Part shown: positions 1-11,711 of the stretch, one piece after another
How positions within the stretch are numbered: the stretch's first letter is position 1
Layout of the letters: every line of letters begins with the position of its first letter
Origin: Sordariomycetes sp. S80-01Y
Lineage: Eukaryota > Ascomycota > Sordariomycetes
Length of the DNA: 64,000 nt
Direction: 5' to 3'
NCBI GenBank assembly: GCA_037042185.1
Contig: JAXQJY010000021.1
Coordinates: 372,001-436,000, forward strand
Made by a program: the position numbers and the translations under genes
Notes under the pieces: model-generated
The model's input: only the letters and a program-made list of their open reading frames with translations
Database searches by the model: none
What the model was told of the DNA's origin: nothing

Positions 1-744
1 GGGCGACATGTGATTGCGCGAGGCTATGATCAAAAGTAAATAAGGCTGCCCCGCGTGGGGACCGCAGACGCGACGGTTAGTGGAGGACGCGTCGAGGTTG
101 ATGATGTCGGGCTTGGCGGATGCTTCCGCAATGAGTCAGCAGCCGCCCCCCTTTTCGGCTGCGCCGACTACCTATACCTTACCGGCTCCATTCACATCGT
201 CGCTCCGTCGAGGTAATCTCAACTGGGCTCCAGCCCAAGGCAGCGCCATTGCTCGCCTTTGCATGCCTCTTTTGAAATTCTATTTCGGGCAATGTTCCAA
301 GTCTAGTCACGGAAATAGCGGACACCCAGGAATCTGAGTAAGGTGCACGTCTCCCCTGTGATTTGACGAGCATGTTCACCTAGAAGGCTCCCCACGAACA
401 TCTGAGAAGCTCTTAAAAATGCAAAAAACAACAGGAACCCTGAGACTGGAACTGAGATCGCAGACAATGTTGCGCTCAGAGGAAAACATTCAACTTTTCT
501 CAGGTATGTCTTGGGCAGCTTCGAAGTTCGCTGTTGTACCTCCTGTCATTATAGGTAGTTCAGGAGAAGGGTCAATGTCTTCGTACTTGCATTTGAGGAT
601 CTACCCCCTGCTTCTAAAGAATATCAATGGTATCATGCATGCAATTTGTTCCCGGTTTCGACCGCCCACCGTACGCATAGACTCCTCCTCCTCATCATCA
701 TCATCCTCGTGAATTTGTACATGCTGCTCCACCCGATACCCGGC
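1..744. other. Left-edge non-coding stretch
   Basis: No supported gene. The open frames here are short and show no recognisable domain. A short TCC/TCA microsatellite lies at about 681-708. The stretch ends at the 3' end of the minus-strand mpaB-type gene and probably includes its 3' UTR. Confidence 0.5.
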
Positions 745-1671
745 TCAACCAGCCTTCTCAAAGACCTTTTGGCGAGACTTGAGCCGTTTCCTCATGTCTT
801 TCATGTACATCCTAGCTGGATAACTCCTTACCGACAGAGGCAAAGGTCGGTAAGTGGCCTTGGCCACGAATTCTAGGAGCTTGTATGTTTTGGGGTGGTA
901 GTTCACGCCGAACTCGCGCCTCATTCGCTCCGGTAGCAGCTCGGCAGTGGCAACACGCACGCCTGGCATGAATATGCGGAGGTAGAACGGCGCTCGCCTC
1001 AGAGTGAGCAGATCAGCTGCAACTTCCTTGGCGTGCCTGCCGACCTCGATCGTGTTGATCTTGTGGTCCCAATATTCCCAGAAGGCCTTCCGGGTTGGCG
1101 GCCACATCTCGGGAGGCACTTGGAGAGCAGAAGCGAGGATGGAGTACTCATGATATATCTCCTCTTGGAGGATCTCGTCGTCGATCGTACCGAAGATCTT
1201 TTCGTAGGTTGGGATGGCGGTAGCGTATAGTGTGGCCGCAACCCACATCTGTAGGTCAGGGTCCAAGGCGCTATACGTTTTGCCCTTGTCGCGTCCCTCC
1301 TCGAGTGTCCCGCTGACTTGGCTGTGAACTTTGTCTATCATGTCGCAGATTGTCCGCTTTTCCTCGGGGGTACCGTAGCTCATACAATAGACAAAGGTCA
1401 TCGTAGTACGGAGTCGATCTGCGACCCTGTATGCAAAGTTGCTGTGCTGGTTGACACCCTGACCGACACCGGTCTCGGCAACCTGGAGGAGAATGGCTGC
1501 GGCTCCAGCGCCGAGGATGATACCCTCTTGCACGATGAGGTTGAGATGCTTTGGGTTGAAGTCGGGAGACAACAAGGTCTCCTTGGTGACGCCTGTCGCT
1601 CTGGTTTTCTCATTGTCACTCTCAAGCGACGGCGTTGAAGACCCCATGTTGTTTTGAGAAATGGCTGCCAT
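745..1671 (-). CDS. mpaB/rubber-oxygenase-fold protein (DUF2236-like)
   Basis: Intronless, 308 aa. The body resembles the ER-bound oxygenase mpaB/rubber oxygenase catalytic domain (DUF2236 family). The family signature is visible: an arginine-rich helix (RVADRLRTT, about residues 82-90), a histidine in KVHSQV (about 114) and ALDPDLQMWVAATL (about 134-147). Known family members bind heme b through a conserved histidine and oxidatively cleave hydrocarbons such as polyisoprene or, for MpaB, a meroterpenoid side chain. A substrate cannot be read from sequence. A hydrophobic segment at residues 50-62 could anchor it or form the first helix of the fold. The start at 1671 opens a plausible polar N-terminus. 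No polyketide or terpene synthase lies nearby, so a role in secondary metabolism is unproven. Confidence 0.8.
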   Translation of the reverse strand: MAAISQNNMGSSTPSLESDNEKTRATGVTKETLLSPDFNPKHLNLIVQEGIILGAGAAAILLQVAETGVGQGVNQHSNFAYRVADRLRTTMTFVYCMSYGTPEEKRTICDMIDKVHSQVSGTLEEGRDKGKTYSALDPDLQMWVAATLYATAIPTYEKIFGTIDDEILQEEIYHEYSILASALQVPPEMWPPTRKAFWEYWDHKINTIEVGRHAKEVAADLLTLRRAPFYLRIFMPGVRVATAELLPERMRREFGVNYHPKTYKLLEFVAKATYRPLPLSVRSYPARMYMKDMRKRLKSRQKVFEKAG

Positions 1672-3651
1672 ATTGGAGACAGTACAGCGAGCTGAGGAGC
1701 TTAACAGTTTGAGTCAAGGGTCGAGGAGAGTCTGAGACTGCGAATGAAAGACTACTTTGAAGGCGAACGGTCAGCCTCTTAGCGCGAGAACTCAAATTTC
1801 TTATAGAATTCAATCGACAGCAATGTTACAACGTCGGGATCTTCCAATACTCCGTCAGAATGCCCCTGAGTCTTGATGGCTCACGACCAGCCAACATTAG
1901 GAGGTTGGCTGGCCACCTTGGCCACGGACACGATATACGGGAGGGGTACCGAGGGGCAACAAAGCAAATAAACCTCGGAGGAACCCCTCCCCCTCTTTCT
2001 CCTCATATAGGCGGTAGGAATGTGTCTTAAGTAATTTGTAGTATTCGAGTTCAAGAGGCGTAAGAGGCGTCAATCATTCCGTCGTGGCGACTGGTTGAAG
2101 TACAGGGAGATGTCTCTTTTAGGAAACCACATCGCGGAGAGGGTGTCTGCCGAAACAGGTGCTACCCAACGGCTCTATACCTTGCATTTTCCTCGAAAAT
2201 GCTACAGAGAAACCTCAATGGATTCTGCCATCCCAAATGGTGCCAGTGTGCAATGACGGCAGCGGCTGCAAGGTGGCGCACCTAAGCTGACGATGTGTGC
2301 TGCCCCTCGCGCAGTCGATAAGGGCCACTTGCAGCCGCGGCTCAACAAGCGGGGTTCATTATTTCTCTATGTGAGAAATGTAGACTTGAGTTAAGAAGCT
2401 TCGTTGACGAGCCGAAGTCAGACTGTCCCAGTGAGGAAACCAGCTCGTAGTGTCGGCATGAACCAAACAGCTTGTAACTGAATTGACTATGGGGTTTGAT
2501 AAAGGTTGTGTCCTAGAAGCAGGATACACCGCACTCCAAAACAGCATGAGCTTGTTATCACAGTGTGTATCCACTATTGCTGTTCTAGATTGTCATGAGT
2601 AAGTTCTGTCACTCAGGTACGGCGGCTCTGATCCCCGCCGACTCAAGATGATTGCCACTGCAGGAGGTAGCTTGCGAGCTAGTCTCAACCTCAGCATTGA
2701 GACGATCGAGGCGGCGGCCTTGGCGTCCCCCATTACGGGGTAACTGGGTCTCAGTCCTAGGATAGTCCAACGATAAGGACTTCCTCACAGGTCCAGATCC
2801 ATAACCAAGCGAAACTGGAAGCCCAGAAAATCTCGGAGAGCCTCTCAAGACCTTAGACAGTATGTTCAGTTGGTTTAATGTAAGTAGGGGGCGTTCCTAT
2901 GTTCGGCATGATGACATGCGGGGAAGCCGAGGGTTTCTCATCTGGAACGCTGCCATGCGCACCAAGCATGCGAATCATGAGCTTGGACGACAGAGTGTTC
3001 GGGAGGTCAGACCCCGCATTTCATCTTTCCAGCTCTGGAATCTGGGGTTTCAAAGGGTGGTGCGGGACATGGGTTGTAGTGTTGGCAGCCGTTACGTGTG
3101 GAGGCCCATGCATGTGCTCCCCACACCTCCGATGTGGTACCCGAATCCGTAGACGGGCTATAACCCCGATGTTACATCCCGCATGAAAATTGCATCGTAA
3201 GCAGTCTGATTCCAGGCTAGATCAGCCTTCAAGGTGAAATCTGGGGAACGTGCCTAACAGAGTCAAGCCGTGTTGATCTGTTGGTTCTGGAGGGTGGACG
3301 ACCCCGCTTGAATCTTGGGGTGTTCAGTAAGTAGAACCTCCACAATCTTAGGGGGATGGATTGAGCTATAGTCATTACGCACATCGAGATAGAAGCCGAG
3401 TATCATTCGGAGGTCTTTACGTTCTGGGGGGCCAGAAGCGGGGGATACGAGAACGCCACGAAGCCACGAGAGAGTGTGTCAACTCAAGGAAGGGTAATGA
3501 CATCGTCCATATAGCCTATGTAAAGACACGGGGGCTTCTACTTTTCGAAACAAAATTCCATACCTCTCCTGACTCATAAGGAAGACTTCGATTTTGCCCT
3601 ACCTTGGGTTTGAACGCCTGTGCTTTGATCAGATCAACTAGCTCTCCGATC
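1672..3651. other. 2-kb intergenic region, no gene seen
   Basis: This lies between the 5' end of the minus-strand mpaB-type gene and the DUF3712 gene and should hold both promoters. Frames at 2609-2848, 2862-3152 and 3361-3579 are short, unrelated to known domains and lack a credible intron structure. I see no clean repeat boundaries. Part of it may be decayed sequence, but nothing can be assigned. Confidence 0.5.
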
Positions 3652-5224
3652 ATGGGAAGGAGTGACAAAAGAGACGGGACCGTTCATGTAGATGGTACAA
3701 ATCCCTATCGATTGTGTATGAAGTTGATCCACTGATAGAACTAAACCAGATGTCCCCGGATCGTCGAAGCCAGACAAAGGCAAGGGCCGTGACAATGACC
3801 TGACTAAGACGACGACTGCCACCAGTGGCAAGATTGACCTAGTGCACCTTGAAGATGTGCAAGATGAGAAGAAGCCAAAACTGAGCAGAAAACAGAAGTT
3901 TGGCAGACATTGCGCACGCTTCTGGTTTTGCTATCTGCTTGGCACCGTTATCTTGCTGGCCATTGGTCTACCTATTCTGTAAGAGCGCACACCAATAGTT
4001 TGTCTGCAGTTGCTAACGCCTAAAAGTTTCTTGGTAATAGTACCGGCTCTGGCTCAGCGTATTGTCGACGACACAAAACTTCCCATCTTCGGCGGTTCAC
4101 TGGTGGCTATGTCCGACGATTCGGTCAAGATCGGGCTGAACACGGCTCTAACCGTCCCGGGAGGCCTTAGCGTTGGGCTCGATGCGCTTGAGCTCTGGCT
4201 CTACAACTCAAAAACAGACGGATTCAAGCCTTGGTCCATGGTGCCTCTTGAAAGTTTGACTGCCAGTGGTCGAACCGAGATCAACGTCAAAGACCAAGTT
4301 GTTGGAGTCGGGGACAGAGACGAGCTCCACTCATGGCTCTCGAAGATGCTGTACAACGAAAAGGCTGAGATCAGTGCGAGAGGAAATACCACTGCCCATA
4401 TAGGAGCTCTCAACTTCGACATTGGTCTGGATAAAACCGTCTCGATCGATGCTCTGAGGAAACTCGAAGGCTTCAGTTTGACGAACTCACAGCTACTTCT
4501 TCCACCCAGGGACAACGGAATTAACCTTATGGGTAATCTCACCTTACCTAATTGGTCGATTCTCACCATTGGCTTGGGAAACCTGACGTTTAATGCGTGG
4601 GCAGGTGACATCCTTATTGGCAACGTTGCTGTCTACGATGTCCTTCTCGAGCCAGGCAACAGCACGCTTCCATTTGAAGGCGAACTGTACTTGCCGGTCA
4701 TATTTGACAATCTGGTCGAAATAATTGGTAGCCAAGCACTAGCAATTGGCAGCGCTTCTTTAGAGCTTGGCATCAGCGGCAATACGACAATGGTTGACGG
4801 AGAGCACATAACCTACCTCGAGAACGTTCTTAACGAGGCGCACATCCTGAGCAGGGTGCCTATCTTCCAGATCTTGACAGATGCCCTGTCAAGTGTCAGA
4901 GACGGTGATATATCCCTGGATGGACTGCTCGATGTTGTGTCCGACGGCCTTGGACCTCTTTTGGATGATCTTCTTGGAGGGATTGGGGATGGTAGTGGAG
5001 GAGGTGAAGATAACGGTGGTTCAAGCAGCATACCTGTAGATGACATCTTTCAAGACCTCTTGGATGATCTAGAGGAGAACGATAGCAGTAGTGAGGATGG
5101 TGGTGAACAGGATGATGGGGGCGACAGCGAGAGCCCCATTGCAGATCTCTTGGATGGACTTGGGATGAGGGATGCGGCAGCAAGGCGGAAAGTGTCAAAC
5201 GCGTGGAGAAGGCTGAAGAGATAG
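3652..5224 (+). CDS. DUF3712 membrane-anchored protein
   Basis: Three exons (3652-3694, 3750-3978, 4027-5224) give 489 aa in a continuous frame. Intron 2 has GTAAGA and a GCTAAC branch site. Intron 1 uses GTACAA and is inferred from phase. The N-terminal 75 residues are polar and cytosolic-like. A basic stretch (KLSRKQKFGRHCARFW) and one strong transmembrane segment (CYLLGTVILLAIGLPIL, running on into exon 3) follow. The long extracytoplasmic part has beta-rich repeats and NxT/NxS sites, as in fungal DUF3712 proteins with the LEA-like PRE C2-type fold. The C-terminus (about 400-470) is low-complexity acidic and rich in D, E, G and S. Function is unknown; related proteins are predicted to sit in the ER, vacuole or plasma membrane. 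The family call is good. Exon 1 is the weakest part. Confidence 0.8.
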
Positions 5225-5634
5225 GCAGAACATGATACCCAGATTGAATCAGCGCAACAATTTGAAAACTATATTTCTGAACCCAGCGCCTGTGCCACAA
5301 TCCTAATTCCTATATTCGAATGAAATCACAGGAAACAAGTTTTCACCGTCCGATGATAGACGAAAATGTCTTGTTCACAGCAAAGGGGAGTGGCAAAGAC
5401 GCAGTATGGACCCCACGTCAGCGTTCCCCTCTTCGGTGCTGGCAGCCTCGGTTCAGGGGCTTCCCCGATCACAAGGGATGGAATGTCGCGTAACCTGCTG
5501 CACAACCTACGCTCATAACCGCGCTCCGAAATACCATCCCTACTTTGCATACTTTGGTCCTCACCTACCACTTCATAGCGCGGGCTTGTCTGATGACATC
5601 TGTTAGAACATTGACTTCCACTCATACTAAGTAC
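5225..5634. other. Intergenic region between DUF3712 and cytochrome b5-like genes
   Basis: About 410 bp between two same-strand genes, presumably holding the 3' UTR of the first and the promoter of the second. An in-frame upstream ATG for the next gene exists at 5545. No other feature seen. Confidence 0.4.
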
Positions 5635-6454
5635 ATGGCTTTTGAGGAGCTTATGATGATGGAGACTTTGCAAATGTCACCGGATGTCCGAACCTCCATG
5701 ACTTTCAAAAGATTTACATCGAGCAACGATGAAGTCTTGTCAATCCATGTTGAGGATGCGAAATCGGACTCGCCAGGCCAACGTGAGCACCGAGGGCCAG
5801 CATGGCTGCAACTCAACCCTGATACTGAAACAACCGCAACTCAAACGCATCCCGCGCCACGAAACGGGTTACAAAAAGAGCCAAATGAAACAGAGACTGT
5901 ACAATGGCCCGCCGAGAAGGAGGGTCTGCCATGCCAACAAGCAGGCGGTACATCACAAGTTTCACCCGACCCTGAAGGCGCGCAAGATAAGGAGTCAGTG
6001 CGAACCGACCCGACCGAAACCTTCGCCAGTGCTGTCGAGAGCCGGTGCTCGGAGACCTTTGACGACACTGACTCTATCAATGTCGACCCTCCAGAAATAC
6101 CGCTCAGAATCCTGACCATGAACGAAATTTCGAAGCACAATAAACTACACGACATGTGGGTAGTCATCAACAACGAGGTCTACGATGTGACTCAATTCCA
6201 GCATCGGCATCCCGGTGGCCCCAAACGTGAGTCATTGTGGCAATCGGTCAGAAGCTTGACCAGCTAATATCTTCAAAGCGCTTTACGGTGTGGCCGGAAA
6301 GGACGCAACCAAGAAGTTCGACAAATACCACAGGCGGGCTATCCTCGAGACTTACAAGCCCATCTTCAGGATAGGCGTTGTTGAGCGGCGACAAGGGAGT
6401 GTTTCTCCAAGGAAAGGGCTATTCAAGAGATTGGGATTGAGCAAGAAAGAATAA
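5635..6454 (+). CDS. Cytochrome b5-like heme-binding domain protein
   Basis: Two exons (5635-6226 and 6279-6454; 52-bp intron with GTGAGT and GCTAAT) encode 255 aa. The N-terminal 150 residues are polar and apparently disordered. The cytochrome b5 fold begins near residue 160 with MNEISKHNKLHDMWVVINN, followed by VYDVTQF and the HPGG loop, which carries the first axial histidine. The intron splits that loop. Exon 2 supplies VAGKDATKKFDKYHRR with the second axial histidine. The tail is basic (LFKRLGLSKKE) without a membrane anchor, unlike microsomal cytochrome b5, so this is probably soluble or a domain partner in electron transfer. A further upstream in-frame ATG at 5545 would add 30 residues; 5635 was preferred because the added residues look non-conserved. 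The partner enzyme is unknown. Confidence 0.8.
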
Positions 6455-6625
6455 ACATGTCGACCGGGCTGGGTCCCTCCCCCTACACATGGCCGCGGCT
6501 CTTTAGCTCCAACGTGTTGGCCTGGTCTTGCTTTCGGAAAACGTAACTCTCGTAGAAAAGCATTAAACAAGTTCTTTCAGAAATTATTACATACTATGGT
6601 ATCATTGACACGACTTTTGGGATCC

Positions 6626-7495
6626 TCACTTGCTTACACAACAAAAGAATGCGGGCAACACTGCAATCGCAAAGTACATGACTCTAAACGCCCTAGGCCA
6701 CGGGGTTAGTCACAGATTTAGATCAGTTCAAGGATAGCAACTCACCCGTTGGTCATCATCAGCGCAATGGCAACAGTAACCTCGTTCACTCTTCCAAACG
6801 GCTCAAACACACCGTCTCTAACGCCGGTCCTCCACCAGGTGGAGATGGCGAGACAAGCTCCCACGGTTATTGCAAAGTCCACATAGCCTGAATTCCCCGA
6901 TGAAACTTTTCTCATTTTATTGACAGATGCCAAGGAGAATATCTTGAACGAGTCGAGACCTAGCGCAGACAGCCCCTGCGTAGCGTTTAGCCAACCAACC
7001 CCAGACGACGCTTGGTCGCAGCCCTCTGACACTTACAGCTAGCTGCCCAGCACCCGCGGAAGTTCTCAGGGATTTAACGTGCACGCACAGGTGTATGGCA
7101 GACGAGAAAGCTCCAAGAGCTGCGGTCCAGGACACCAGGCGCACAATCAACTCAATGAGCGCCGAACGCGAGTATTTCTCGGAACTACTAGGCTCTGACG
7201 TATCATGTTCAGCGTCTGTCTGACTGCGACGGCTCCCAAGGTATTGAGCGGCGTACAACTCCGCTGCATGCGGATTGTTGACGAAACGACGGGTTCGACC
7301 TCTGCCGGCCTCGGGGTCGGGTCCTCCCGTCCAGCGCCATTCTTGACGAGGCTCGTGGATGGTTGGCGGTCTGCTTACGTATGTCGGAGGAGCAGTCGGT
7401 ACATTCTCATAAGTTGGAAGAGCCTCCTTCTCCGTCCCGTCGTCGCCCGGGACAAATGTGCTGTCTCTGTCAAAGGTAGCGCTGGATGAACTCAT
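6626..7495 (-). CDS. Fungal multi-pass membrane protein, function unknown
   Basis: Proposed three exons on the minus strand (7495-7037, 6975-6746, 6692-6626) give 251 aa. Both introns (61 and 53 bp) have consensus donors (GTAAGT, GTGAGT) and keep phase. The N-terminal 100 residues are proline-rich and polar, with PPTYVSRPPT-like motifs. Four hydrophobic segments follow: about 112-135 (LIELIVRLVSWTAALGAF), one after intron 1, one around VDFAITVGACLAI, and a final one made by the exon 2-exon 3 junction (MYFAIAVLPAFFCC). The topology resembles small four-helix fungal membrane proteins (MARVEL-like), but I do not recognise a named family. The third exon is short and inferred from frame and hydrophobicity, so the C-terminus is less certain. 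Confidence 0.6.
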
Positions 7496-7955
7496 AACGA
7501 ATAGTGCGCCTGGGGCGGAATCTTAGCAAAAATACGATGCATTAACATCCCAAATTGAAACTCTGCAAAGCCGACAGTGGCGCATACTATTCAATATAAA
7601 GATATTCGGTGGGTTGGTACGGCTAACGGCCAAGCATTGGCAGTTGCTGAGAGTGGCTTAGCTTTTCAACGCTGCTGCCACCACACGTCGCCTCATAGGC
7701 TGAGCGGAACAAGCAAGTAAGTGGGTGGCACAGACCGATCCCGTGACTTTCCTCGGGCGTTTCTATTCGTTGAGACAGCAGAGCCGTGGTTCTTTACGGA
7801 GGGCGGAGGCCGCGCCTGGTTCATATACGGCGCTGTGCCCAAGGCAGACCGAAAGGCTCTCTGAAGCCGCCCCCATTTCGGCGCCCCGAACTGTATCCAC
7901 ACCAACCCCCGAATCCCCGGAGCCGTCGCGGACTTCGGGACCCACCTCGGCGCGA
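7496..7955. other. Intergenic region upstream of the small membrane protein
   Basis: About 460 bp that should contain the promoter of the minus-strand membrane protein and the 3' UTR of the minus-strand O-methyltransferase. Overlapping frames here are antisense shadows. No feature seen. Confidence 0.4.
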
Positions 7956-9318
7956 TCAGGTCGGCTTCTTCAAGATGATGACCGCATCCTCGAAAGGCGT
8001 AAACTTGCGCATCTCCTTGATTTCGAGACCTGCTTGAGGGATCAGCTGCCTCCAGTGCGATTCGTAGCGCTCCTGCGCATTGAACATGGCCAGCATTGCC
8101 AAGCTGAGGCTGGTCTTGTACTCAACGCCAGGCGCATCGGGCGGTGGCTTGTCATCGGAGAGGGCTTTGTCGTCGATGATAATGACGCTCTTCTCGCTCA
8201 TGGCCTGTGCAGTGGCCCTGAGGATTTTCAAGCACGTCTCATCGTTGTTGTTGTGCATTATCTGGCGGAAGTAGTACACTCGCGCACCTGGAGCGGGTTA
8301 GCTGCATGCGCCCTTAGTAGATGCCCTGCTTACCTTTCACAGGCTGCTCCTCGAAGTAATTATGCGCCATGCCTTCCATACCTGGTACACTCAAAGCCCT
8401 CTCGACCACGTAGGGCTTGTCCTGCAGGACTAGTCTGCCCGGCATACCAGGGGAGGCTTCCCTTAACAACTGGCATTGCTGGCCGATGCCACCGCCAACA
8501 TCTACAAAGACAACTTCGCCATCCTCCACATCCACAGCAAACTCTGCCTCGAAATCCACAGCAGAAAGCCAAGCTGGCAAGCTCGACATTTGCTCCTCCA
8601 TGAAGTGGTGGAACGCTTGTCTTTCCACTGGATGGGTCTTGAACCACGTGTACAGATCCTCATCCGTCTTAAAAGCATTCTGAAATGCAGTCCGCCCGCT
8701 TTCTGAGTTCTTGAGCGTCTTGTTCAGATTTGCAAACGGCGGGATGATGGTATCGTGGCTATCTGTAGTGAGTGTATGCCCTCAGGTAACATGGCAAGAC
8801 TCACAAGTGGGTTATAGCAGAGATGAATAGAGGCTCCAATAATTGATGTGTCAGCCTGGTAGCAATGAAGCAGCCGGGAGTGACTTGACGAGCCATGTGC
8901 TGTGCGCAAAGATAATCCACAAGGGGATCCAGAATGAGGGGTCGAATGTTAGTTGCTTTCGACAGCTCCAGCACGGATACTGGCTTTCTGCTAGTGGCGA
9001 GTGCTTCCAGAACCCCACGGTCCTGGCCAATGCGAGCTGCAACCAGTGGCAGAGGCTATGGGAAGAGGACGATCAGCGTGGCACGTCTTCCATGGATACA
9101 TAAACACAGCCACTCACAGCGTATGCCAGCCTCATCATCGTCTCAAAAGGCTGCTCCAGGGCGCGACTTGCAGTCAAGGACAACCGTTGAATTTCATTTC
9201 GTTGGTAGATGCTGATGCCGTCGAGTGCCTCCTGCGGATCTTCGACAATCTTCTTCAACTGCGAGATGAGAGTTGCAGCATCCACCTTGGCGCTGCCGTT
9301 GGTGATTATACTTCCCAT
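7956..9318 (-). CDS. SAM-dependent O-methyltransferase
   Basis: Four exons on the minus strand (9318-9118, 9055-8805, 8758-8334, 8287-7956) give 402 aa with all phases consistent. It has the layout of fungal small-molecule O-methyltransferases of the plant COMT type. An N-terminal winged-helix dimerisation region (about 60-170: VAARIGQDRGVLEAL, RPLILDPLVDYLCAQHMA) comes first, then the SAM-binding motif VFVDVGGGIGQQ (about 235-246) and the later VYYFRQIMHNNND strand-loop. The last family element is the C-terminal FTPFEDAVIILKK. Intron 2 must end at the second AG of CAGATAG, because the first gives an immediate stop. The usual catalytic histidine of the family would fall near the YFRQIMHN block. 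The start at 9318 (MGSIITNG) fits the family; a further in-frame ATG at 9420 exists. It sits near a membrane protein and a Zn2Cys6 regulator, but no backbone synthase is present. Confidence 0.88.
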
Positions 9319-10570
9319 ATTGTAGTCGTGGGGGTTACAATAGGCTGAGTCAATTCCAATGTCTAGAGCCGGAGGAGTGAACAATTCAAAACCTGGGAAC
9401 TTGAGAAAAATGGAGCGCAAGGAGTCTCGAGAGGCATTTTATAGAGAGATGACCACCCGCAACGTTGGGAATGTAGGATTCCCGGCAAACCGGGACATTA
9501 CACGCGGAGACTTGCATACACTACGACCCTGTTGGTTCTCCTTGTCTTCCAACAGTTATCTCGGCATACAAACATTAGAATCAAACACCTAAGGGTGAGA
9601 TCTGGCTTGGTCGTCGGCCAATTGACGATCGACGACAAACTCGAGGATGGGTGTCTGCAAGCTTCCAAATTATGCGACACAAGAAAAACAGCTCGAAAAG
9701 TCTAGAGTTAGGCAGAGTGCAAGATCAGTCTTGTTGCCAAGAACTCCTGCATATAATATATGCATCTAGTGGTAGTGGCTGTTGGTCGGCTACGGATCTA
9801 CGGCCGCTTGGCCTGCAATGTCCGCGGACCTCAGGCTTAATGGAATCCCATCTACCACCAAGCACATCGCCTTTTCTTGACCCCTCTGGAGTAATGTTTC
9901 TCGCTGAGGATCAAGAGGGGCATATCAGCTTGGCTACTGAATATGCTGCATAAAAATGGCATACCAAATCCAACCAGCGTGGAACAACGATGGTTGATTG
10001 CGAAGCTCTCGGAGCAGCCGCTCTGTTACCGACTGTCTGGATATCACCTCATCTCATGTATCAGCTTTGTGGTTGGCTGTGTCATCTTAGAACCTCGAAG
10101 TTTCCGCCTCTTGAGAGATTCGAGCCAGATATTCTCGATTACGGCGGAGCAAAATATCCATCGAGACGTACAATTGCGCCTTGTTGAAGGGTCTTCTTCC
10201 CCAGAGGATACCTCATTCTGGGACGCATGGCCTGAAAGTTCTAGCGCTCTGGGGTAAGGCCTGTCGACTCTGGAGCAGAACCTTGAACCTGTAAGCCGAC
10301 CCCTGGCACACTCACTGCTTTTGATTCAAATCCTAGCTTGCCCGTACGGTTGGTTGCAGTCTGCGTCTGGACCAACAGTCGAGCAAATGGCCGCGCTCTT
10401 GATTTTCTATTTCAAAAGGCAGGGCCTCCTCTTGAGTCGCAGAGTACGGATACTCTCCCGAAGCAAGTGACCTTAGCCAGACAGTTTTTTGCCATAGCTC
10501 GAGCCATGAACACGCCAACGCCATCCGGGGAAACGGTACCAGATCGGGGGCCAACGCTCGTGAGCACAAC
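9319..10570. other. Intergenic region, no gene apart from a possible 5' remnant
   Basis: About 1.2 kb between the O-methyltransferase start and the rhodopsin-domain gene. Frames at 9651-9953 and 9943-10257 have no recognisable domain. The last 65 bases (from ATG 10506) encode MNTPTPSGETVPDRGPTLVS, which looks like the missing N-terminus of the next gene in another frame. Confidence 0.5.
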
Positions 10571-11711
10571 ATGGTCTCTGATATTCTGACCGGGCTCGCA
10601 TTGCTGACCACAGCATTGCGGGTGGCTTCTCGCGCAAATCACGGCCTGTTCGGATGGGATGACGGTTTTATGGTCCTGACAATGGTGGGCACTGGGACCG
10701 TGGAAGACAGAGAATATTGCTGACGAAGTCACGCAGATCTGCTTTGTCGGATGGACTGTGGTCTTGACACTGTACAGTGCTCGAGGCGGCAACCAACACG
10801 TAGGTGACGTCCAGGCAAGTGGACTTGACAACCTCGCCAAGGTTCAACTCTTCAATTGGACGAGCCAGGTCTTTGGCATTATGGGCGTAGCCTTTGGCAA
10901 GGTCTCAATATCCGCTCTGCTGCTGGGCATCATCGGTACATCCGAGCTCCAATGGCAGCGATACTACATCTGGGTGGTCACCGTGTGGCTGTCCGTTGCC
11001 ATTTCTATCGCCTGCTCAATCCTCACGTTCTCCCAATGCCAACCAGCAGCGGCTCTTTGGGACGTGCGAGTCGACGGAACCTGCATCGACCCGAAAGTAA
11101 TGTCCAGCTACGGAACATTCACCGGCTGTACGTACAAACAAGCACCGCATCGCGCCACTCAAGACTAGTAGCTGACTTCGCGCCCAGCTTGGAACACCTT
11201 TGCCGACGCCAGCCTCGCGATCCTGCCTGCTACCATCTTCTGGAAGCTCAACTGCAGTCGAGTCAAAAAGGTGCAGCTGAGCATCGTCTTCGGGTTCAAC
11301 ATCCTGACCAGCATCTGCTCAGGCATCAAGACTCAGTACCTGGTTGAGCTTGGCAATCGGACAGACTTTACTTGGGCGACGTATGACATCTTCATGTGGG
11401 TGACGGCAGAGTTGTTCCTGATGGTCTTCTGCGGGACCATACCGACGCTGAGCCCTACTTACCACTGGTTCGTCCGTATGTACGAAAGCGTCTTATCATC
11501 CTCGTCGCGGATGGGAGGATCATCACACGTGACCGACCCGGAGCATGAGCTCAGCGGTGGCGTCCAGGTTCGAACAACGACGACGGTTGAGCACCATTGC
11601 AGAGCCTCGTTTGCTGAAAGTGCGGACAATTTGGTGATCAAGGGCCACGAAGGCGTGCATCATGTGGGCGTAATTGGGGGAACCGAGGGAGCACCCTGGA
11701 GTCGTCGATGA
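10571..11711 (+). CDS. Rhodopsin-domain (PTH11-type) integral membrane protein, N-terminus possibly disrupted
   Basis: Exons 10571-10684, 10737-11127 and 11188-11711 give 342 aa. Hydrophobic helices and motifs match the fungal rhodopsin domain family common in plant-associated ascomycetes. They include FGWDDGFMVLTM near the start, a helix around VAFGKVSISALLLGIIG, WVVTVWLSVAISIACSILTF, the conserved CQPAAALWD, and SWNTFADASLAILPATIFWKL across intron 2. The C-terminal 80 residues are a polar cytosolic tail. Family members normally begin with a segment such as xRGPxL before helix 1. Here that segment (DRGPTLVST) is present 5' of the ATG but in another reading frame. Either translation starts at 10571 with a clipped N-terminus, or one base is missing near 10565-10570 (mutation or sequencing error). 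The first intron donor is GTGGGC. Confidence 0.75.

Noticed and set aside
3485-3535. Antisense stretch encoding a YMDDV-like word, reminiscent of a reverse transcriptase box
   Set aside because: Five residues only, with no surrounding reverse-transcriptase, integrase or terminal-repeat sequence that I can recognise. Too weak to call even an old element.
10300-10345. GATTCAAATCC, resembling a tRNA T-loop
   Set aside because: Neither the T-stem nor an acceptor or anticodon arm can be formed around it.
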